Part shown: positions 47,222-61,528 of the stretch, in pieces
Numbering within the stretch: the first letter of the stretch is position 1
Layout of the letters: every line of letters begins with the position of its first letter
DNA from: Vreelandella nanhaiensis
GTDB lineage: Bacteria > Pseudomonadota > Gammaproteobacteria > Pseudomonadales > Halomonadaceae
Direction of reading: 5' to 3'
DNA length: 64,000 bases
Assembly (NCBI RefSeq): GCF_003990185.1
Contig: NZ_RZHF01000004.1
Coordinates: forward strand, 310,001 to 374,000
The notes under the pieces: generated by a model
Told to the model about the DNA's origin: nothing
The model's input: the letters and a program-made list of their open reading frames with translations, nothing else
Databases searched by the model: none
Program-made: the position numbers and the translations under genes

Positions 47222-49831
47222 TTAGCTAAGTATATTTTTAAGCCACGCAGGCACGCTATTCAAGGCATCGGGCAGCGCCTCTGGCTGGCTGCCCCCAGCC
47301 TGTGCCATGTCAGCGCGGCCACCGCCTTTGCCGCCAACTTGCGAGGCGACATGATTCACCAGCTCACCGGCTTTAACACGTCCGGTGAGGTCCTGGGTCA
47401 CTCCGGCAATCAGACTGACCTTGCCAGCCGCCTGATCGGCTACTCCCAGAATGATGACGCCGGAGCCAATCTTGTTTTTAAGCTGATCAAGTACACCGCG
47501 CAGATCCTTACCGGATACTCCTTCCAGCTGCGTTGCAAGCAGCTTAACGCCGCCTACTTCCTGTGCCTGACTGAGCATATCGCTACCTGCGGCGCTGGCC
47601 AGCTTGGCCTTCAGCTGCTCAAGCTCTTTTTCCAGGCTACGATTACGCTCAACCAGTGATTCAACGCGGGCCTCAACCTGTTCGGGCTTGGTTTTCAAAC
47701 GCTCGCCCAGACGCTGCACGCGAGCTTCCTGCTCACGGAAATAAGCCAGCGCATTCTCGCCGGTGATTGCCTCGATACGCCGCACGCCGGAAGCAATCCC
47801 CACTTCACTGACAATATGGCAGCAACCGATATCGCCGCTTCTTGCGACGTGCGTACCACCGCATAGCTCGATTGAGAAATTATCAGCGCCAATGGTCAAT
47901 ACGCGAACATTTTCCGCATACTTGGCTTCAAACAGTGCCGCCGCCCCTTTGGCCTTGGCTTGCTCCAGACTCATCTGCTCAACTCGCGTCGCCGCGTTGG
48001 CCAGAATCTGCTCGTTCACCAGACGTTCGACCTCTGCCAGCTGATCAGCGCTCATCGGCTCGAAGTGGCTGAAATCAAAGCGCAGGCGCTCGGCATTTAC
48101 CAGCGAGCCCTTCTGCTGCACATGATCACCCAGTACGATGCGCAACGCTTTGTGCAACAGGTGGGTGGCCGAATGATTGCGGATCGTTGCCGAACGCAGG
48201 CTGGCATCTACTTCTCCGCGTACGCTGGCGCCTATATCAAGGGCACCTTCCACCATGATGCCTTGGTGCAAGTGGTGACCGCTCTGCTTCTGGGTGTCGG
48301 TGACCTGAAAACGCCCACCTTCTACATGCAGGTAACCGGTGTCGCCTACCTGACCGCCCGATTCACCGTAAAACGGTGTGCGATCCAACACCACGGTGCC
48401 TTTTTGTCCTTCCTCCAGTGCCGCCAGCGCATTGCCTTCACTGTCGACCAGCGCGGTTACCTTGGCTTGGTCTTCCAGACGGTCATAGCCGGTGAAATTG
48501 GTTGTACCGTCAAGCTCGATTGAAGCACTGTAGTCACCGCCAAACTGGCTGGCGGCGCGGGCGCGCTCACGCTGGGCTTCAAGCTCCCGCTGGAAACCTG
48601 CTTCATCAAGCGTTACACCGCGTTCGCGGCAGACATCGGCCGTCAGGTCAAAGGGGAAGCCGTAGGTGTCGTAAAGCTTGAACACGGTTTCGCCTGGCAG
48701 CTCATCGCCGTCAAGCTCCTCAAGGGCAGCATTCAACAAGCCCATGCCGTGATCCAGGGTACGCGCAAACTGCTCTTCTTCTTTGAGCAATACGCGGGCG
48801 ATTTGCGCGCGGGCATTGCGAAGCTCGGGATAGGCCTCGCCCATCTCGGCGTCCAGGGCGTCTACCAGCGTGTGGAAGAACGGCTTGGTGGCGCCCAGCT
48901 TGTGGCCATGGCGAACGGCCCGGCGAATGATGCGTCGCAGGACATAACCGCGTCCCTCATTGGAAGGCAGCACGCCGTCGGCAATCAGGAAGGCACATGA
49001 GCGAATATGGTCGGCAATAACGCGCAGCGAAGGTGTTTCTGTATCGGCGTGCCCGGTCGCCTTGGCCGCTGCTTGCAGCAGGTTCTGAAACAGGTCGATC
49101 TCGTAGTTGGAATGCACGCCCTGCATAACGGCAGACACACGTTCAAGCCCCATGCCGGTATCAATGGAGGGCTTAGGTAGCGGGTTCAGTGTGCCCTGAG
49201 CATCGCGATCGAACTGCATGAAGACCAGGTTCCAGATCTCAATGTAGCGGTCGCCATCTTCATCGGCGCTGCCGGGAGGACCACCCCATACTTCAGGACC
49301 ATGATCAAAGAAGATTTCCGAGCTGGGACCGCAAGGGCCGGTATCGCCCATCTGCCAGAAGTTATCTTCATCCAGCCTGGAGAACCGCTCGGGGTCGATG
49401 CCGATCTCTTCTTTCCAGATGCGCTCGGCTTCATCGTCGCTGATATGTACCGTTACCCAGAGCTTCTCTTTAGGAAGCCCCAAGGTTTCGGTTAAAAACG
49501 TCCACGCGAAACGAATGGCATCACGCTTGAAGTAGTCGCCGAAGCTAAAATTACCCAGCATCTCGAAAAAGGTATGGTGGCGCGCTGTATAGCCCACGTT
49601 ATCCAAATCGTTATGCTTACCGCCCGCCCGCACACAGCGCTGGGAAGACGTTGCACGAACGTAGGGACGCGGATCGCGGCCAAGGAAGACATCTTTAAAA
49701 GGCACCATACCCGCATTGGTGAATAGCAGCGTGGGGTCGTTATCTGGTACCAGCGAGCTGGTAGGGACAATGGTATGACCCTGCTCTTCGAAAAAGGATA
49801 AAAAGGCCTGCCTAATCTCTGCGCTTTTCAT
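47222..49831 (-). CDS. alaS: Alanyl-tRNA synthetase
   Basis: Class II synthetase charging tRNA-Ala. I chose the start [19 protein letters not shown] (869 residues); the frame is open 25 residues further without homology. The order is an aminoacylation domain ([48 protein letters not shown]), the tRNA-recognition region, an editing domain with [12 protein letters not shown] and [13 protein letters not shown] zinc ligands, then a coiled coil and a Gly-rich C-terminal domain ([15 protein letters not shown]). It belongs to the recA-recX-alaS-lysC-csrA order and has its own terminator. Confidence 0.97.
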   Translation of the reverse strand: MKSAEIRQAFLSFFEEQGHTIVPTSSLVPDNDPTLLFTNAGMVPFKDVFLGRDPRPYVRATSSQRCVRAGGKHNDLDNVGYTARHHTFFEMLGNFSFGDYFKRDAIRFAWTFLTETLGLPKEKLWVTVHISDDEAERIWKEEIGIDPERFSRLDEDNFWQMGDTGPCGPSSEIFFDHGPEVWGGPPGSADEDGDRYIEIWNLVFMQFDRDAQGTLNPLPKPSIDTGMGLERVSAVMQGVHSNYEIDLFQNLLQAAAKATGHADTETPSLRVIADHIRSCAFLIADGVLPSNEGRGYVLRRIIRRAVRHGHKLGATKPFFHTLVDALDAEMGEAYPELRNARAQIARVLLKEEEQFARTLDHGMGLLNAALEELDGDELPGETVFKLYDTYGFPFDLTADVCRERGVTLDEAGFQRELEAQRERARAASQFGGDYSASIELDGTTNFTGYDRLEDQAKVTALVDSEGNALAALEEGQKGTVVLDRTPFYGESGGQVGDTGYLHVEGGRFQVTDTQKQSGHHLHQGIMVEGALDIGASVRGEVDASLRSATIRNHSATHLLHKALRIVLGDHVQQKGSLVNAERLRFDFSHFEPMSADQLAEVERLVNEQILANAATRVEQMSLEQAKAKGAAALFEAKYAENVRVLTIGADNFSIELCGGTHVARSGDIGCCHIVSEVGIASGVRRIEAITGENALAYFREQEARVQRLGERLKTKPEQVEARVESLVERNRSLEKELEQLKAKLASAAGSDMLSQAQEVGGVKLLATQLEGVSGKDLRGVLDQLKNKIGSGVIILGVADQAAGKVSLIAGVTQDLTGRVKAGELVNHVASQVGGKGGGRADMAQAGGSQPEALPDALNSVPAWLKNILS

Positions 49832-50001
49832 AGGGTATCCGTAACAATAAAGCATGATGCCCCAGGGCGCTGTCGCTACTACCCGCTGGGGTCGCAAAAG
49901 CGCCATTATAGCGCAGTTGTCAAACGACTAAAGCGGCAGTTAGTGGCTTAAAGCTAAAGACGCCAGAAGTTGATCAGACATAATAGTGATGAATTAAGAC
50001 T

Positions 50002-50463
50002 TTACAGGCAAGAGAGCGCGTAACGAATTTGTTCAAAATCGAAGCCGCGTGCTGCCAGGAAGCGCTCACGTTTGGCTCGCTCTTTGGGATTTTCACCGGG
50101 GGAGGAAAAGCGTCGTGCCAAGGTTTCTCTGGCAAGTTCAAACCAGTCCACGTCTTCGTTTTCTTCGACGTGGGCAAGCGCTTCGCTAAGGGTTTCCTGA
50201 TTAACGCCACGCTGACGCAGTTCGCCCTTGATACGTATCACGCCTTGACCACGCATGATCCGCGACCGAATAAAGCTTTCGGCAAAGCGGGCGTCAGACT
50301 GAAGCCCCTGCTCTTCAAGCGTATCTAAACACGCTTCGATATCTGCGTTATCAAACGTTTTCTGTTTTAGCTTTTGCGCTATCTCGGCGCGAGAGTACTC
50401 GCGCCGAGATAGCAGCTGAACAGCAATGTCGCGTGGCGTTGCATCACGTGACGAAGCGAACAT
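50002..50463 (-). CDS. recX: Regulatory protein RecX
   Basis: Modulator that inhibits RecA filament extension. The 153-residue helical protein has the family's repeated three-helix units (LLSRREYSRAEIAQKLKQK..., EEQGLQSDARFAESFIRSRIMRGQGVIRIKGELRQRGV, REKERFLAARGFDFEQIRYAL-type end). It starts 5 nt after the recA stop, so co-transcription with SOS-controlled recA is expected. Confidence 0.94.
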   Translation of the reverse strand: MFASSRDATPRDIAVQLLSRREYSRAEIAQKLKQKTFDNADIEACLDTLEEQGLQSDARFAESFIRSRIMRGQGVIRIKGELRQRGVNQETLSEALAHVEENEDVDWFELARETLARRFSSPGENPKERAKRERFLAARGFDFEQIRYALSCL

Positions 50464-50468
50464 AAGCG

Positions 50469-51530
50469 TTAAAGCAGGTCGTCGTCAGCATCGGCCGACA
50501 CATCAGCCGCCGATGCCTCTTCCTTTTTCGGGTCAGGCTGGGCAAGCAGCTGAGCGCGAATCTGGCCTTCGATCTCATCCATGATTTCCGGATGCTCTTC
50601 AAGGTACTGAGCCGCGTTTGCCTTACCCTGACCGATCTTGCTGCCTTTGTAGCTGTACCAGGCACCCGCCTTATCTACCAGATTACACTGCACGCCGAGA
50701 TCAACCACTTCACCGGCATGGTAGATGCCCTTGCCGTACAGAATCTGGAACTCAGCCTGACGGAATGGCGGTGCCACCTTGTTTTTCACCACTTTTACGC
50801 GGGTTTCGTTACCGGTGACTTCATCACCCGACTTTACCGAGCCAGTGCGGCGAATATCCAGACGCACGCTGGCGTAAAACTTCAGTGCGTTACCGCCGGT
50901 AGTGGTTTCAGGGCTACCGAACATCACACCGATCTTCATGCGGATCTGGTTGATAAACACTACCAGACAGTTGGCATTCTTGATGTTACCCGTGATCTTG
51001 CGCAGTGCCTGAGACATCAGACGCGCCTGCAGGCCAACGTGGGAATCGCCCATCTCACCTTCGATTTCCGCACGCGGCGTCAGCGCCGCCACGGAGTCGA
51101 TAATGATGACATCGACGCCGCCGGAACGCACCAGCATATCGGTGATTTCAAGTGCCTGCTCACCAGTATCCGGCTGAGATACCAGCAGATCATCCAGGTT
51201 AACTCCCAGCTTTTCTGCATAGCTTGGATCAAGGGCGTGCTCGGCATCCACGAACGCACATACCTTACCCTGCTTTTGCGCCTGAGCAATCACGGAGAGC
51301 GTCAGCGTCGTTTTACCCGAGGATTCCGGGCCGAAGATTTCTACTACTCGGCCAAAGGGCAAGCCACCAATACCCAAGGCAATATCCAGCCCCAGCGAGC
51401 CGGTGGATACTGACGGCATCACAACGCGGGGTGTATCACCCAAGCGCATTACCGTGCCTTTGCCGAACTGACGGTCAATCTGGCTTAGTGCAGCGTTTAA
51501 CGCTTTCGTACGGTTGTCATCCTGAGCCAT
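50469..51530 (-). CDS. recA: Recombinase RecA
   Basis: Strand-exchange ATPase and SOS co-protease. The 353-residue protein has Walker [13 protein letters not shown], the MAW-like and L1/L2 DNA-binding loops ([51 protein letters not shown]) and an acidic C-terminal tail ([11 protein letters not shown]) that restrains activity. An SOS-type operator overlaps its promoter. Downstream recX follows by 5 nt, and pncC lies upstream on the same strand. Confidence 0.98.
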   Translation of the reverse strand: MAQDDNRTKALNAALSQIDRQFGKGTVMRLGDTPRVVMPSVSTGSLGLDIALGIGGLPFGRVVEIFGPESSGKTTLTLSVIAQAQKQGKVCAFVDAEHALDPSYAEKLGVNLDDLLVSQPDTGEQALEITDMLVRSGGVDVIIIDSVAALTPRAEIEGEMGDSHVGLQARLMSQALRKITGNIKNANCLVVFINQIRMKIGVMFGSPETTTGGNALKFYASVRLDIRRTGSVKSGDEVTGNETRVKVVKNKVAPPFRQAEFQILYGKGIYHAGEVVDLGVQCNLVDKAGAWYSYKGSKIGQGKANAAQYLEEHPEIMDEIEGQIRAQLLAQPDPKKEEASAADVSADADDDLL

Positions 51531-51549
51531 GCAAACACCCTCATCACAG

Positions 51550-51577
51550 ACTGTATAATTAACCAGTATTATGCCAA
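51550..51577 (-). promoter_or_regulatory. recA promoter with SOS box
   Basis: On the minus strand TTGGCA (51572-51577) and TACAGT (51550-51555) are 16 bp apart. Between and overlapping them lies CTGGTTAATTATACAG (51551-51566), one mismatch from CTGT-N8-ACAG. The layout matches LexA-repressed recA promoters. Confidence 0.75.
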
Positions 51578-51618
51578 AAATTCGTCGCTAAACAAATCCT
51601 CAACGCGGTTTTTAACGA

Positions 51619-52152
51619 TTATTTCTCGCCTTGACCATCAACCTTGGCGTCCAGGCGCGCCACCAAGCCTGCCAGCGCCTCGCGAACCGCCTGCTCGCGC
51701 ACCGCCTGACGATCACCGGGAAAATGAAAACACTCGGCCTCTTGATGGTTAACATCACCCCAAGCCAGCCACACGGTACCCACCGGCTTTTCAGCACTGC
51801 CGCCATCTGGGCCTGCCACACCGCTGACGGCCACGCCAAGCTGCGCGCCGCTATCCTGGCAGGCACCGGCGACCATCGCCTTAACCACTGCTTCACTGAC
51901 AGCGCCATGTGTCTGCAGTGTAGCGTCTGAAACGCCAACAAGCCGCGTTTTTGCAGCATCTGCATACGTCACGAACCCCGTCGTGAAGTAGGCCGAGCTG
52001 CCTGCCGCCGAGGTAATCGCGCAGGCTATACCACCACCAGTACACGACTCTGCCGTGGTCACTTCTATCTGCAGCTTACGGCAAAGCTTTCCAAGGCGCT
52101 GCGCCAGCAGGGACAAATCAAGATTTTTCAGGCTGGATACGCTGGGCGTCAT
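51619..52152 (-). CDS. pncC: CinA C-terminal-type nicotinamide-nucleotide amidase
   Basis: A 177-residue protein equal to the CinA C-terminal domain, which deamidates NMN to NaMN in pyridine nucleotide recycling. Conserved TTAESCTGGGIACAITSAAGSSAYFTTGFVTYADAAKTRLVGV (about 32-75) and GVAVSGVAGPDGGSAEKPVGTVWLAW (about 105-130) are present. It is immediately upstream of recA, the usual position, and divergent from mutS. Confidence 0.94.
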   Translation of the reverse strand: MTPSVSSLKNLDLSLLAQRLGKLCRKLQIEVTTAESCTGGGIACAITSAAGSSAYFTTGFVTYADAAKTRLVGVSDATLQTHGAVSEAVVKAMVAGACQDSGAQLGVAVSGVAGPDGGSAEKPVGTVWLAWGDVNHQEAECFHFPGDRQAVREQAVREALAGLVARLDAKVDGQGEK

Positions 52153-52297
52153 GACCGCTCCTTCATGTAAGATATCAGTCAGCGTAGAATACTGCGTTTA
52201 GCTTTCTCAACGAAATCGCATAAAACCGTTCAGAAGAAACTGCCCCAAGAACATGCCGCGAGCCAAAAGGCTTGCGCTACGCTCAACCAGGACGCCC

Positions 52298-54898
52298 ATG
52301 TCACAGGCCATCCCCCCCAACACGCCCATGATCACGCAGTATTTGAAGATCAAACGCGAACATCCTGAAGTCCTTCTGTTTTACCGGATGGGAGACTTTT
52401 ACGAGCTGTTTTTTGATGACGCCAAGCGCGCGGCGGCGCTATTGGATATAACGCTCACACAGCGTGGCCAATCAGGGGGCAAGCCCATTCCCATGGCGGG
52501 CGTTCCTTACCATAGCGCCGAAGGCTACCTGGCACGCCTGGTGGCAACCGGCGAATCCGTGGCTATCTGCGAGCAGATTGGCGACCCGGCCACCAGCAAG
52601 GGGCCGGTTGAGCGACAGGTAGTGCGTATTGTGACGCCCGGCACCCTGCATGATGAAGCGCTTTTAGATGCCCGGCGTGACAACATGTTGGTGGCCCTGG
52701 CACCCGGCAGTGATCGCTGGGGGCTTGCCTGGCTTGAACTGTCCAGCGGGCGCTTTAGCGTGCTGGAAGTGGAGAGCGAAGCTGAAATGCTTGCCGAGCT
52801 TACCCGCCTCTCGCCTGCGGAACTGTTGGTACCGGAAAGTCTGACGCTACCCGACATGTGGTCACAAAAGCGCAGCTTACGGCGCCAGGGGGAATGGCTG
52901 TTCGATCTGGAGAGTGCCAACCGCAGTTTGTGCGATCAGTTTGAAGTGCAGGATTTACGCGGATTTGGCTGCGCCCACCTGAGCACAGCCTTGGTGGCGG
53001 CCGGGGTGTTGATTGATTACGCCCGCGACACCCAGCGCTCACGCCTGCCGCATGTGACCGCCATCAGCGTCGAGAACCGCGACGATGCGGTGGTGATTGA
53101 TGCCGCAAGCCGACGCAACCTGGAAATTGACATCAATCTCGGCGGCAGCGCTGACAATACGCTTGCAAGCGTTCTGGACACCTGTACCACCGCCATGGGC
53201 TCACGACTTTTGAAACGCTGGCTGAACCGACCACTACGTCAGCGCGACATCGTTCAGGGCCGTCAGGCGGGGGTTGCCCTGCTAAGTCTGGACGCAGCAT
53301 ATATGTCACTGCGCGACACGCTTAACGACGTGGGCGATGTGGAGCGCATTCTGGCCCGCGTAGCCCTGTACAGCGCCCGCCCGCGCGACTTGGCCCGCTT
53401 GCGGGACGCCCTTAATACGCTGCCGCTTCTTGAGCAGCAGCTGGGCAACGTCGAACACGGCAGCGCGCTGGATAACCTGCGTCCCCACATTCGCCCCTAC
53501 CCAGAGCTTGCCGACACGCTAAGCCGCGCGTTGATCGAGAACCCGCCGGTGGTGATCCGCGATGGCGGCGTGATTGCCGACGGCTTTGATGCCGAGCTTG
53601 ATGAGCACCGCGGCATGGCCGAAAACGCCGGCAGCTACCTGATTCAGTTGGAGCTACGCGAGCGCGAACGTACCGGGCTTGCCAACCTGAAGGTCGGCTA
53701 CAACCGCGTACACGGCTATTTTATCGAACTGCCCCGCTCCCAGGCCCAGCAGGCGCCCGCAGACTATATTCGTCGCCAGACACTGAAAAACGCCGAGCGG
53801 TTTATTATTCCCGAACTCAAGGAATTCGAAGACAAGGCACTTTCTGCCAAGTCGCGTGCCCTTACTCGTGAGAAATGGTTGTATGACCGTCTGCTGGGCG
53901 AGCTTAACGGGGTGCTCAACGAACTACAGGGTACTTCCCGGGCGCTTGCCGAACTGGATGTTCTATGCGCCTTTGCCGAGCGGGCCGATGCGCTTGGCTG
54001 GGTACGCCCGACCTTGAGTGACACAACCGGCATTACGATTACCGCCGGCCGCCATCCGGTGGTGGAACAGGTAAGCGATAAGCCCTTTGTCCCCAATGAC
54101 GTGATGCTATCGCCTGACCGGCATATGCTGATCATTACCGGCCCCAACATGGGCGGTAAGTCGACCTATATGCGCCAGACCGCCCTGATTGCTCTGCTGG
54201 CTCATAGCGGCAGCTTTGTGCCCGCCGACGCGGCTGACATTGGCCCTATTGATCGCATATTCACCCGAATAGGTTCCTCGGATGACCTGGCCGGCGGGCG
54301 CTCAACCTTTATGGTCGAGATGACCGAAACAGCCAATATCCTACATAATGCCACCGAGCACAGCCTGGTATTGATGGATGAAATTGGCCGGGGTACCAGC
54401 ACCTTTGACGGCCTCTCATTGGCCTGGGCCAGCGCCGAACACTTGGCACAGGCGCGCGCGCTTACCCTATTTGCTACTCACTATTTTGAAATGACCGCTC
54501 TGCCTGAACAGGCCGAGGGTGTCGCCAACATCCATCTAACCGCGACCGAGCACGGCGACAGTATCGTCTTTATGCATCGCATTGAAGCAGGGCCCGCCAG
54601 TCAGAGCTACGGCCTTCAGGTGGCGCAGCTGGCCGGGGTGCCTACCCACGTGATCAGCCGAGCCCGTGAAAAGCTGGTTGCGCTTGAACAGCGCGATGTG
54701 GACACCCAGCAGATACGGCCATCGTCTTGGCAAAGCCCGGCCCAGCCATCAGCAGCTGCGGTTTCGCCACCTCAGCAAAACGACCTGTTTGCCAGCGCCC
54801 CGCACCCGCTCATAGAGGCACTTGAGCGCACAGATGTGGATGATTTATCGCCTCGCGAAGCGCTGGCCCTGATCTATCAATGGCGCGACTTGTTGTAA
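52298..54898 (+). CDS. mutS: DNA mismatch repair protein MutS
   Basis: Recognises mismatches and starts repair. I chose [38 protein letters not shown] (866 residues), preceded by CAGGA; an ATG 15 codons earlier is possible. The mismatch-binding Phe-x-Glu is in GDFYELF. The connector, lever and clamp domains precede the ATPase with Walker [14 protein letters not shown], the family motif around [13 protein letters not shown] and Walker [23 protein letters not shown]. The C-terminus carries the HTH dimerisation region. It is followed by fdxA with a 157-nt gap. Confidence 0.97.
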   Translation: MSQAIPPNTPMITQYLKIKREHPEVLLFYRMGDFYELFFDDAKRAAALLDITLTQRGQSGGKPIPMAGVPYHSAEGYLARLVATGESVAICEQIGDPATSKGPVERQVVRIVTPGTLHDEALLDARRDNMLVALAPGSDRWGLAWLELSSGRFSVLEVESEAEMLAELTRLSPAELLVPESLTLPDMWSQKRSLRRQGEWLFDLESANRSLCDQFEVQDLRGFGCAHLSTALVAAGVLIDYARDTQRSRLPHVTAISVENRDDAVVIDAASRRNLEIDINLGGSADNTLASVLDTCTTAMGSRLLKRWLNRPLRQRDIVQGRQAGVALLSLDAAYMSLRDTLNDVGDVERILARVALYSARPRDLARLRDALNTLPLLEQQLGNVEHGSALDNLRPHIRPYPELADTLSRALIENPPVVIRDGGVIADGFDAELDEHRGMAENAGSYLIQLELRERERTGLANLKVGYNRVHGYFIELPRSQAQQAPADYIRRQTLKNAERFIIPELKEFEDKALSAKSRALTREKWLYDRLLGELNGVLNELQGTSRALAELDVLCAFAERADALGWVRPTLSDTTGITITAGRHPVVEQVSDKPFVPNDVMLSPDRHMLIITGPNMGGKSTYMRQTALIALLAHSGSFVPADAADIGPIDRIFTRIGSSDDLAGGRSTFMVEMTETANILHNATEHSLVLMDEIGRGTSTFDGLSLAWASAEHLAQARALTLFATHYFEMTALPEQAEGVANIHLTATEHGDSIVFMHRIEAGPASQSYGLQVAQLAGVPTHVISRAREKLVALEQRDVDTQQIRPSSWQSPAQPSAAAVSPPQQNDLFASAPHPLIEALERTDVDDLSPREALALIYQWRDLL

Positions 54899-55055
54899 TT
54901 GGCACAAGAGAACATGGCCAAGAGCTTGCCGTGAGGTATGGGCACCACTAGAATGTCGCCCATACTTTTTTAGCTTATAAAAAACGGCTGTTTTATAACC
55001 ATTCACGATTGACCACGACCGGGACCTACCCCGGTCCCGCAAGAGGGATAGCGCG

Positions 55056-55379
55056 ATGACGTTTGTCGTTACCGAAAACTGCATCCAATGCAAATACACC
55101 GACTGTGTCGAAGTTTGCCCGGTTGACTGCTTTTACGAAGGCCCCAACTTCCTGGTTATCCACCCGGATGAGTGCATCGACTGCGCCCTGTGCGAGCCCG
55201 AGTGTCCGGCCGAGGCAATATTCTCAGAAGATGAGCTGCCCGATGGCCAGGAGCAGTTTATCGAGATCAACGCTGAACTCTCGGAAGTGTGGCCCAATAT
55301 TTCTGAAAAGAAAGATGCCTTGCCGGATGCCGAAGAGTGGGATGGCAAAAGCGGCAAGATCGAGAAGCTCGAGCGTTAA
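55056..55379 (+). CDS. fdxA: 7Fe ferredoxin FdxA
   Basis: A 107-residue seven-iron ferredoxin (one [3Fe-4S] and one [4Fe-4S] cluster). [18 protein letters not shown] and [12 protein letters not shown] give the cluster cysteines, and the acidic C-terminal part ([15 protein letters not shown]) is typical of the Azotobacter/Pseudomonas FdxA type. It follows mutS as in pseudomonads, where the next locus is the small RNA rsmZ; here tandem terminators follow instead. Confidence 0.96.
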   Translation: MTFVVTENCIQCKYTDCVEVCPVDCFYEGPNFLVIHPDECIDCALCEPECPAEAIFSEDELPDGQEQFIEINAELSEVWPNISEKKDALPDAEEWDGKSGKIEKLER

Positions 55380-55404
55380 CGCTAGCCGTGTTAGCGTTTT
55401 GAAG

Positions 55405-55429
55405 AACCAGCGTCCGCGCTGGTTTTTTT
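55405..55429 (+). terminator. Intrinsic terminator of fdxA
   Basis: An 8-bp stem (AACCAGCG / CGCTGGTT) with a TCCG loop and seven T residues, 25 nt after the fdxA stop. Confidence 0.88.
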
Positions 55430-55476
55430 ATAACTCCTTCCGCACTCTGCCGGCTGTTGTAGCACGCAAATAGCGC

Positions 55477-55500
55477 AAAGCCACCGTATAGGTGGCTTTT
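55477..55500 (+). terminator. Second intrinsic terminator after fdxA
   Basis: A 9-bp stem (AAAGCCACC / GGTGGCTTT) with a GTATA loop and a short T-run. It may also limit transcription coming from the convergent symporter gene. Confidence 0.7.
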
Positions 55501-55551
55501 AACTTTTTATTACCTGCCTGCTTACTACAACCAGAGCGATACACGCATAGC

Positions 55552-56943
55552 TTACGCCGCTTTAGGCTCGCCCAGCTGATCATCATTGGACGCAAAGATA
55601 TCGCCATCGTGCTGCTTGAGCAGGCGACTTGTCACCGTACCTGCAGTCATTGAGCCGTTGACGTTGATCGCCGTGCGGCCCATGTCGATCAGCGGCTCGA
55701 TGGAGATCAGAAGACCCGCCAGAGCAATCGGCAAATCGAGCGTCGAGAGCACGATGATGGCCGCAAAGGTTGCCCCACCGCCGACACCGGCAATGCCGAA
55801 AGACGCGAGCGTCACCACCAGTACCAGCGTGGCCAAAAACTCAAACGACAGCGGGTCGATGCCCACGGTTGGCGCAATCATCATGGCCAGCATGGCCGGG
55901 TAAAGCCCGGCACAGCCGTTTTGACCAATCGTTGCGCCGAAGGAGGCGGCAAAATTGGCAATTGCCGGCGGAACGCCAATACGGTCTACCTGGGCCTCAA
56001 TATTCAAGGGAATGGTTGCCGCGCTGGAGCGTGAAGTAAAGGCGAAGGTCAACACCGGCCAGACTTTTTGGAAATAGCGCTTGGGGTTGACGCCGACGCC
56101 TAGCAAAAATAGCGCGTGCACCACCAGAATCAGCGTTAGCCCCAGGTAAGAGGCCACCACGAACCCGAGCAGGCCGAGAATATCATTTAGATTGGACGTG
56201 GAAACGACCTTGATCATTAACGCCATTACGCCATAAGGCGTCAGCCGAATCACCATACGCACCAGGCGCATGATCCATTTCTGCACAACGTCGATGCCCT
56301 CAATCAGTTTGCCGCCAAGCGCCGCATTTTCACGCTTGATACCCAGCGCCGCCATACCCAGAAAAGAGGCAAAGATCACCACGCTGATAATCGAGGTTGG
56401 CCGAGCGCCCGCAAGATCTTGAAAGGGGTTGCTGGGAATAAACGAGAGCAGCAGCTGGGGCACACTTAGGTCAGACACCTGTGCGCTGCGTTCGATAATA
56501 GCCTGGCCACGCTCAAACTCTCGAGCACCCTGCACCAGCCCTTCAGCAGACAGGCCAAACAGCTGTGTCATGCTGATGCCGATAACAGCTGAAATCGCGG
56601 TCGTGATCATCAATACCGCTAAAACGCCCAGGCTGATCTTGCCCAGGGCGCTTGCATCGTGGAGTCTGGTCACCGCCGACAAAATGGTCACCAACACCAA
56701 GGGCATGATGATCATCTTCAGCAGCTGGACGTAACCGCCGCCGACCAGGTTGACCCAGTCGATAGTACCAACCAATACGTCAGAACCAGCAAACAGCCAC
56801 TGCAGCAGCGCGCCCAAGGCAACACCGACCACAAGCCCCGCCAAGACAACGCGAGACAGGTTTGCCCCGCTGCGCTGCCAACGCGCCAGTAGCGCAATGG
56901 CCACTAGAAAGATCAACACGTTGACCGTAATCAACCCATACAT
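55552..56943 (-). CDS. tcyP: L-cystine:cation symporter, TcyP/YdjN type (DAACS family)
   Basis: A 463-residue dicarboxylate/amino acid:cation symporter. The early segments [14 protein letters not shown] and [20 protein letters not shown], the [19 protein letters not shown] hairpin loop (equivalent to the serine-rich HP1 tip) and the [47 protein letters not shown] region mark the DAACS fold. The [10 protein letters not shown] variant and the length favour the cystine transporter YdjN/TcyP over glutamate or C4-dicarboxylate carriers. It converges on fdxA; a dyad at 57069-57102 may lie in its regulatory region. Confidence 0.85.
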   Translation of the reverse strand: MYGLITVNVLIFLVAIALLARWQRSGANLSRVVLAGLVVGVALGALLQWLFAGSDVLVGTIDWVNLVGGGYVQLLKMIIMPLVLVTILSAVTRLHDASALGKISLGVLAVLMITTAISAVIGISMTQLFGLSAEGLVQGAREFERGQAIIERSAQVSDLSVPQLLLSFIPSNPFQDLAGARPTSIISVVIFASFLGMAALGIKRENAALGGKLIEGIDVVQKWIMRLVRMVIRLTPYGVMALMIKVVSTSNLNDILGLLGFVVASYLGLTLILVVHALFLLGVGVNPKRYFQKVWPVLTFAFTSRSSAATIPLNIEAQVDRIGVPPAIANFAASFGATIGQNGCAGLYPAMLAMMIAPTVGIDPLSFEFLATLVLVVTLASFGIAGVGGGATFAAIIVLSTLDLPIALAGLLISIEPLIDMGRTAINVNGSMTAGTVTSRLLKQHDGDIFASNDDQLGEPKAA

Positions 56944-57068
56944 GCTTACCGCCCCCCCATAACTGAAAAACGGCTCAGTAGCTCTATGTCATCAAAGAAC
57001 TCTGCGCCGACAAAGCAAGCAGGGTATGAAACATAGCCTGCTAATTCTCGCGCGCATGGTAAGTAATA

Positions 57069-57102
57069 GTTATAAGGAATAAAAATGTATTTTACTTATA
57101 AC
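57069..57102. promoter_or_regulatory. Inverted repeat upstream of the cystine symporter
   Basis: GTTATAAG (57069-57076) and CTTATAAC (57095-57102) form a perfect 8-bp dyad with an 18-nt spacer, about 125 bp upstream of tcyP. The rest of 56944-57184 shows nothing I can call. Confidence 0.35.
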
Positions 57103-57184
57103 CTAGAAAGAATTTGTATTGGTTAGTTATTCTTCAGAATGATAGTGCCAAAGTTTGCATATAAAGGGCGCATAAAACGGACGC

Positions 57185-57361
57185 AAAAAAAGGCGGCCCG
57201 TAGGCCGCCCGCTCCAAGCACTTCCTCTGACCACTCCCTGTGTCAAACTCCTCAGGTAACTTCCTTACCAAGGCTCACATCAATGTGGCACCCGGCGTAC
57301 CTGTCTACACCCCGTTACATTGCATCCTGTCTAAAGCATCCCTGCCTCCCCTGTCCTGTTA
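57185..57361 (-). ncRNA. Predicted RsmZ/CsrB-type CsrA-titrating small RNA
   Basis: An RNA of about 175 nt that would sequester CsrA. On the minus strand nine GGA motifs occur (plus-strand TCC at 57213, 57223, 57235, 57249, 57262, 57325, 57339, 57347 and 57354). Several sit in hairpin loops: GGTAA-GGAAG-TTACC (57255-57269), AGGCA-GGGA-TGCTT (57334-57347), and a bulged stem with an AGGGA loop (57229-57244). The 3' end is a 7-bp GC stem with a 4-nt loop and seven T residues. No ORF explains it. A promoter (57365-57392) and a GacA box about 180 bp upstream precede it. The locus is near fdxA, as rsmZ is in pseudomonads. The exact 5' end is predicted, not known. Confidence 0.85.
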
Positions 57362-57364
57362 AGC

Positions 57365-57392
57365 ATTGTGGCAGATAACGATGGCTTCTCAA
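57365..57392 (-). promoter_or_regulatory. Predicted promoter of the Rsm/Csr small RNA
   Basis: On the minus strand TTGAGA (57387-57392) and CACAAT (57365-57370) are 16 bp apart, giving a start near 57360. An alternative is TTGGGG (57502-57507) with TCTAAT (57479-57484), 17 bp apart. It would start about 67 bp from the GacA box centre but must read through the eno terminator. An IHF-like AATCAA-N4-ATA lies at 57455-57467. Confidence 0.5.
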
Positions 57393-57405
57393 GGCGGGCA
57401 AAATG

Positions 57406-57435
57406 AAAAAAGGCGAGCCCTCAAGGCCCGCCTTT
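57406..57435 (-). terminator. Intrinsic terminator of the pyrG-kdsA-eno transcript
   Basis: A stem AAAGGCG / CGCCTTT (57409-57415 with 57429-57435), extended by an inner GCC / GGC, is followed on the minus strand by six T residues (57406-57411). It lies 155 nt after the eno stop, beyond the GacA boxes, and separates eno from the small RNA. Confidence 0.8.
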
Positions 57436-57530
57436 ACTAGATAAAACACTTTTAAATCAATCTCATAAAGTTTAACTAATTAGAAACTTCGTTATTTCTT
57501 ACCCCAAACCGAGCGATTTTCGTCGGCATT

Positions 57531-57548
57531 TGTAAGAGATGTCTTACA
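57531..57548. promoter_or_regulatory. Perfect GacA box (upstream activating sequence)
   Basis: TGTAAGAGATGTCTTACA matches the pseudomonad GacA consensus TGTAAG-N2-AT-N2-CTTACA at every fixed position. Its centre is about 180 bp upstream of the predicted small-RNA start, close to the spacing I recall for rsmZ. It predicts control by the GacS/GacA (BarA/UvrY) two-component system. Confidence 0.88.
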
Positions 57549-57552
57549 AATT

Positions 57553-57570
57553 TTTGAGACATCTCTTACA
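57553..57570. promoter_or_regulatory. Degenerate second GacA box
   Basis: TTTGAGACATCTCTTACA keeps the whole right half (CTTACA), the central AT and four of six bases of the left half. It is 22 bp (two helical turns) from the perfect box and about 20 bp after the eno stop, so GacA dimers could bind side by side. Confidence 0.55.
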
Positions 57571-57589
57571 TGGACAGTGAAAACAGCCT

Positions 57590-61488
<3,899 letters not shown>

Positions 61489-61528
61489 TCAAAAGGCGTA
61501 ACAGAAAGCCACACCAGGATGGGACGAC

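Noticed and set aside
52166..52183. TGTAAG upstream of pncC/mutS as another GacA box
   Set aside because: Only the left half fits; the right half (GTCAGC) does not resemble CTTACA.
57139..57378. A 79-residue plus-strand frame across the small-RNA locus
   Set aside because: Antisense to the predicted RNA, Pro/Ser/Thr-rich without a domain, and without a Shine-Dalgarno. The GGA/terminator structure on the other strand explains the region better.
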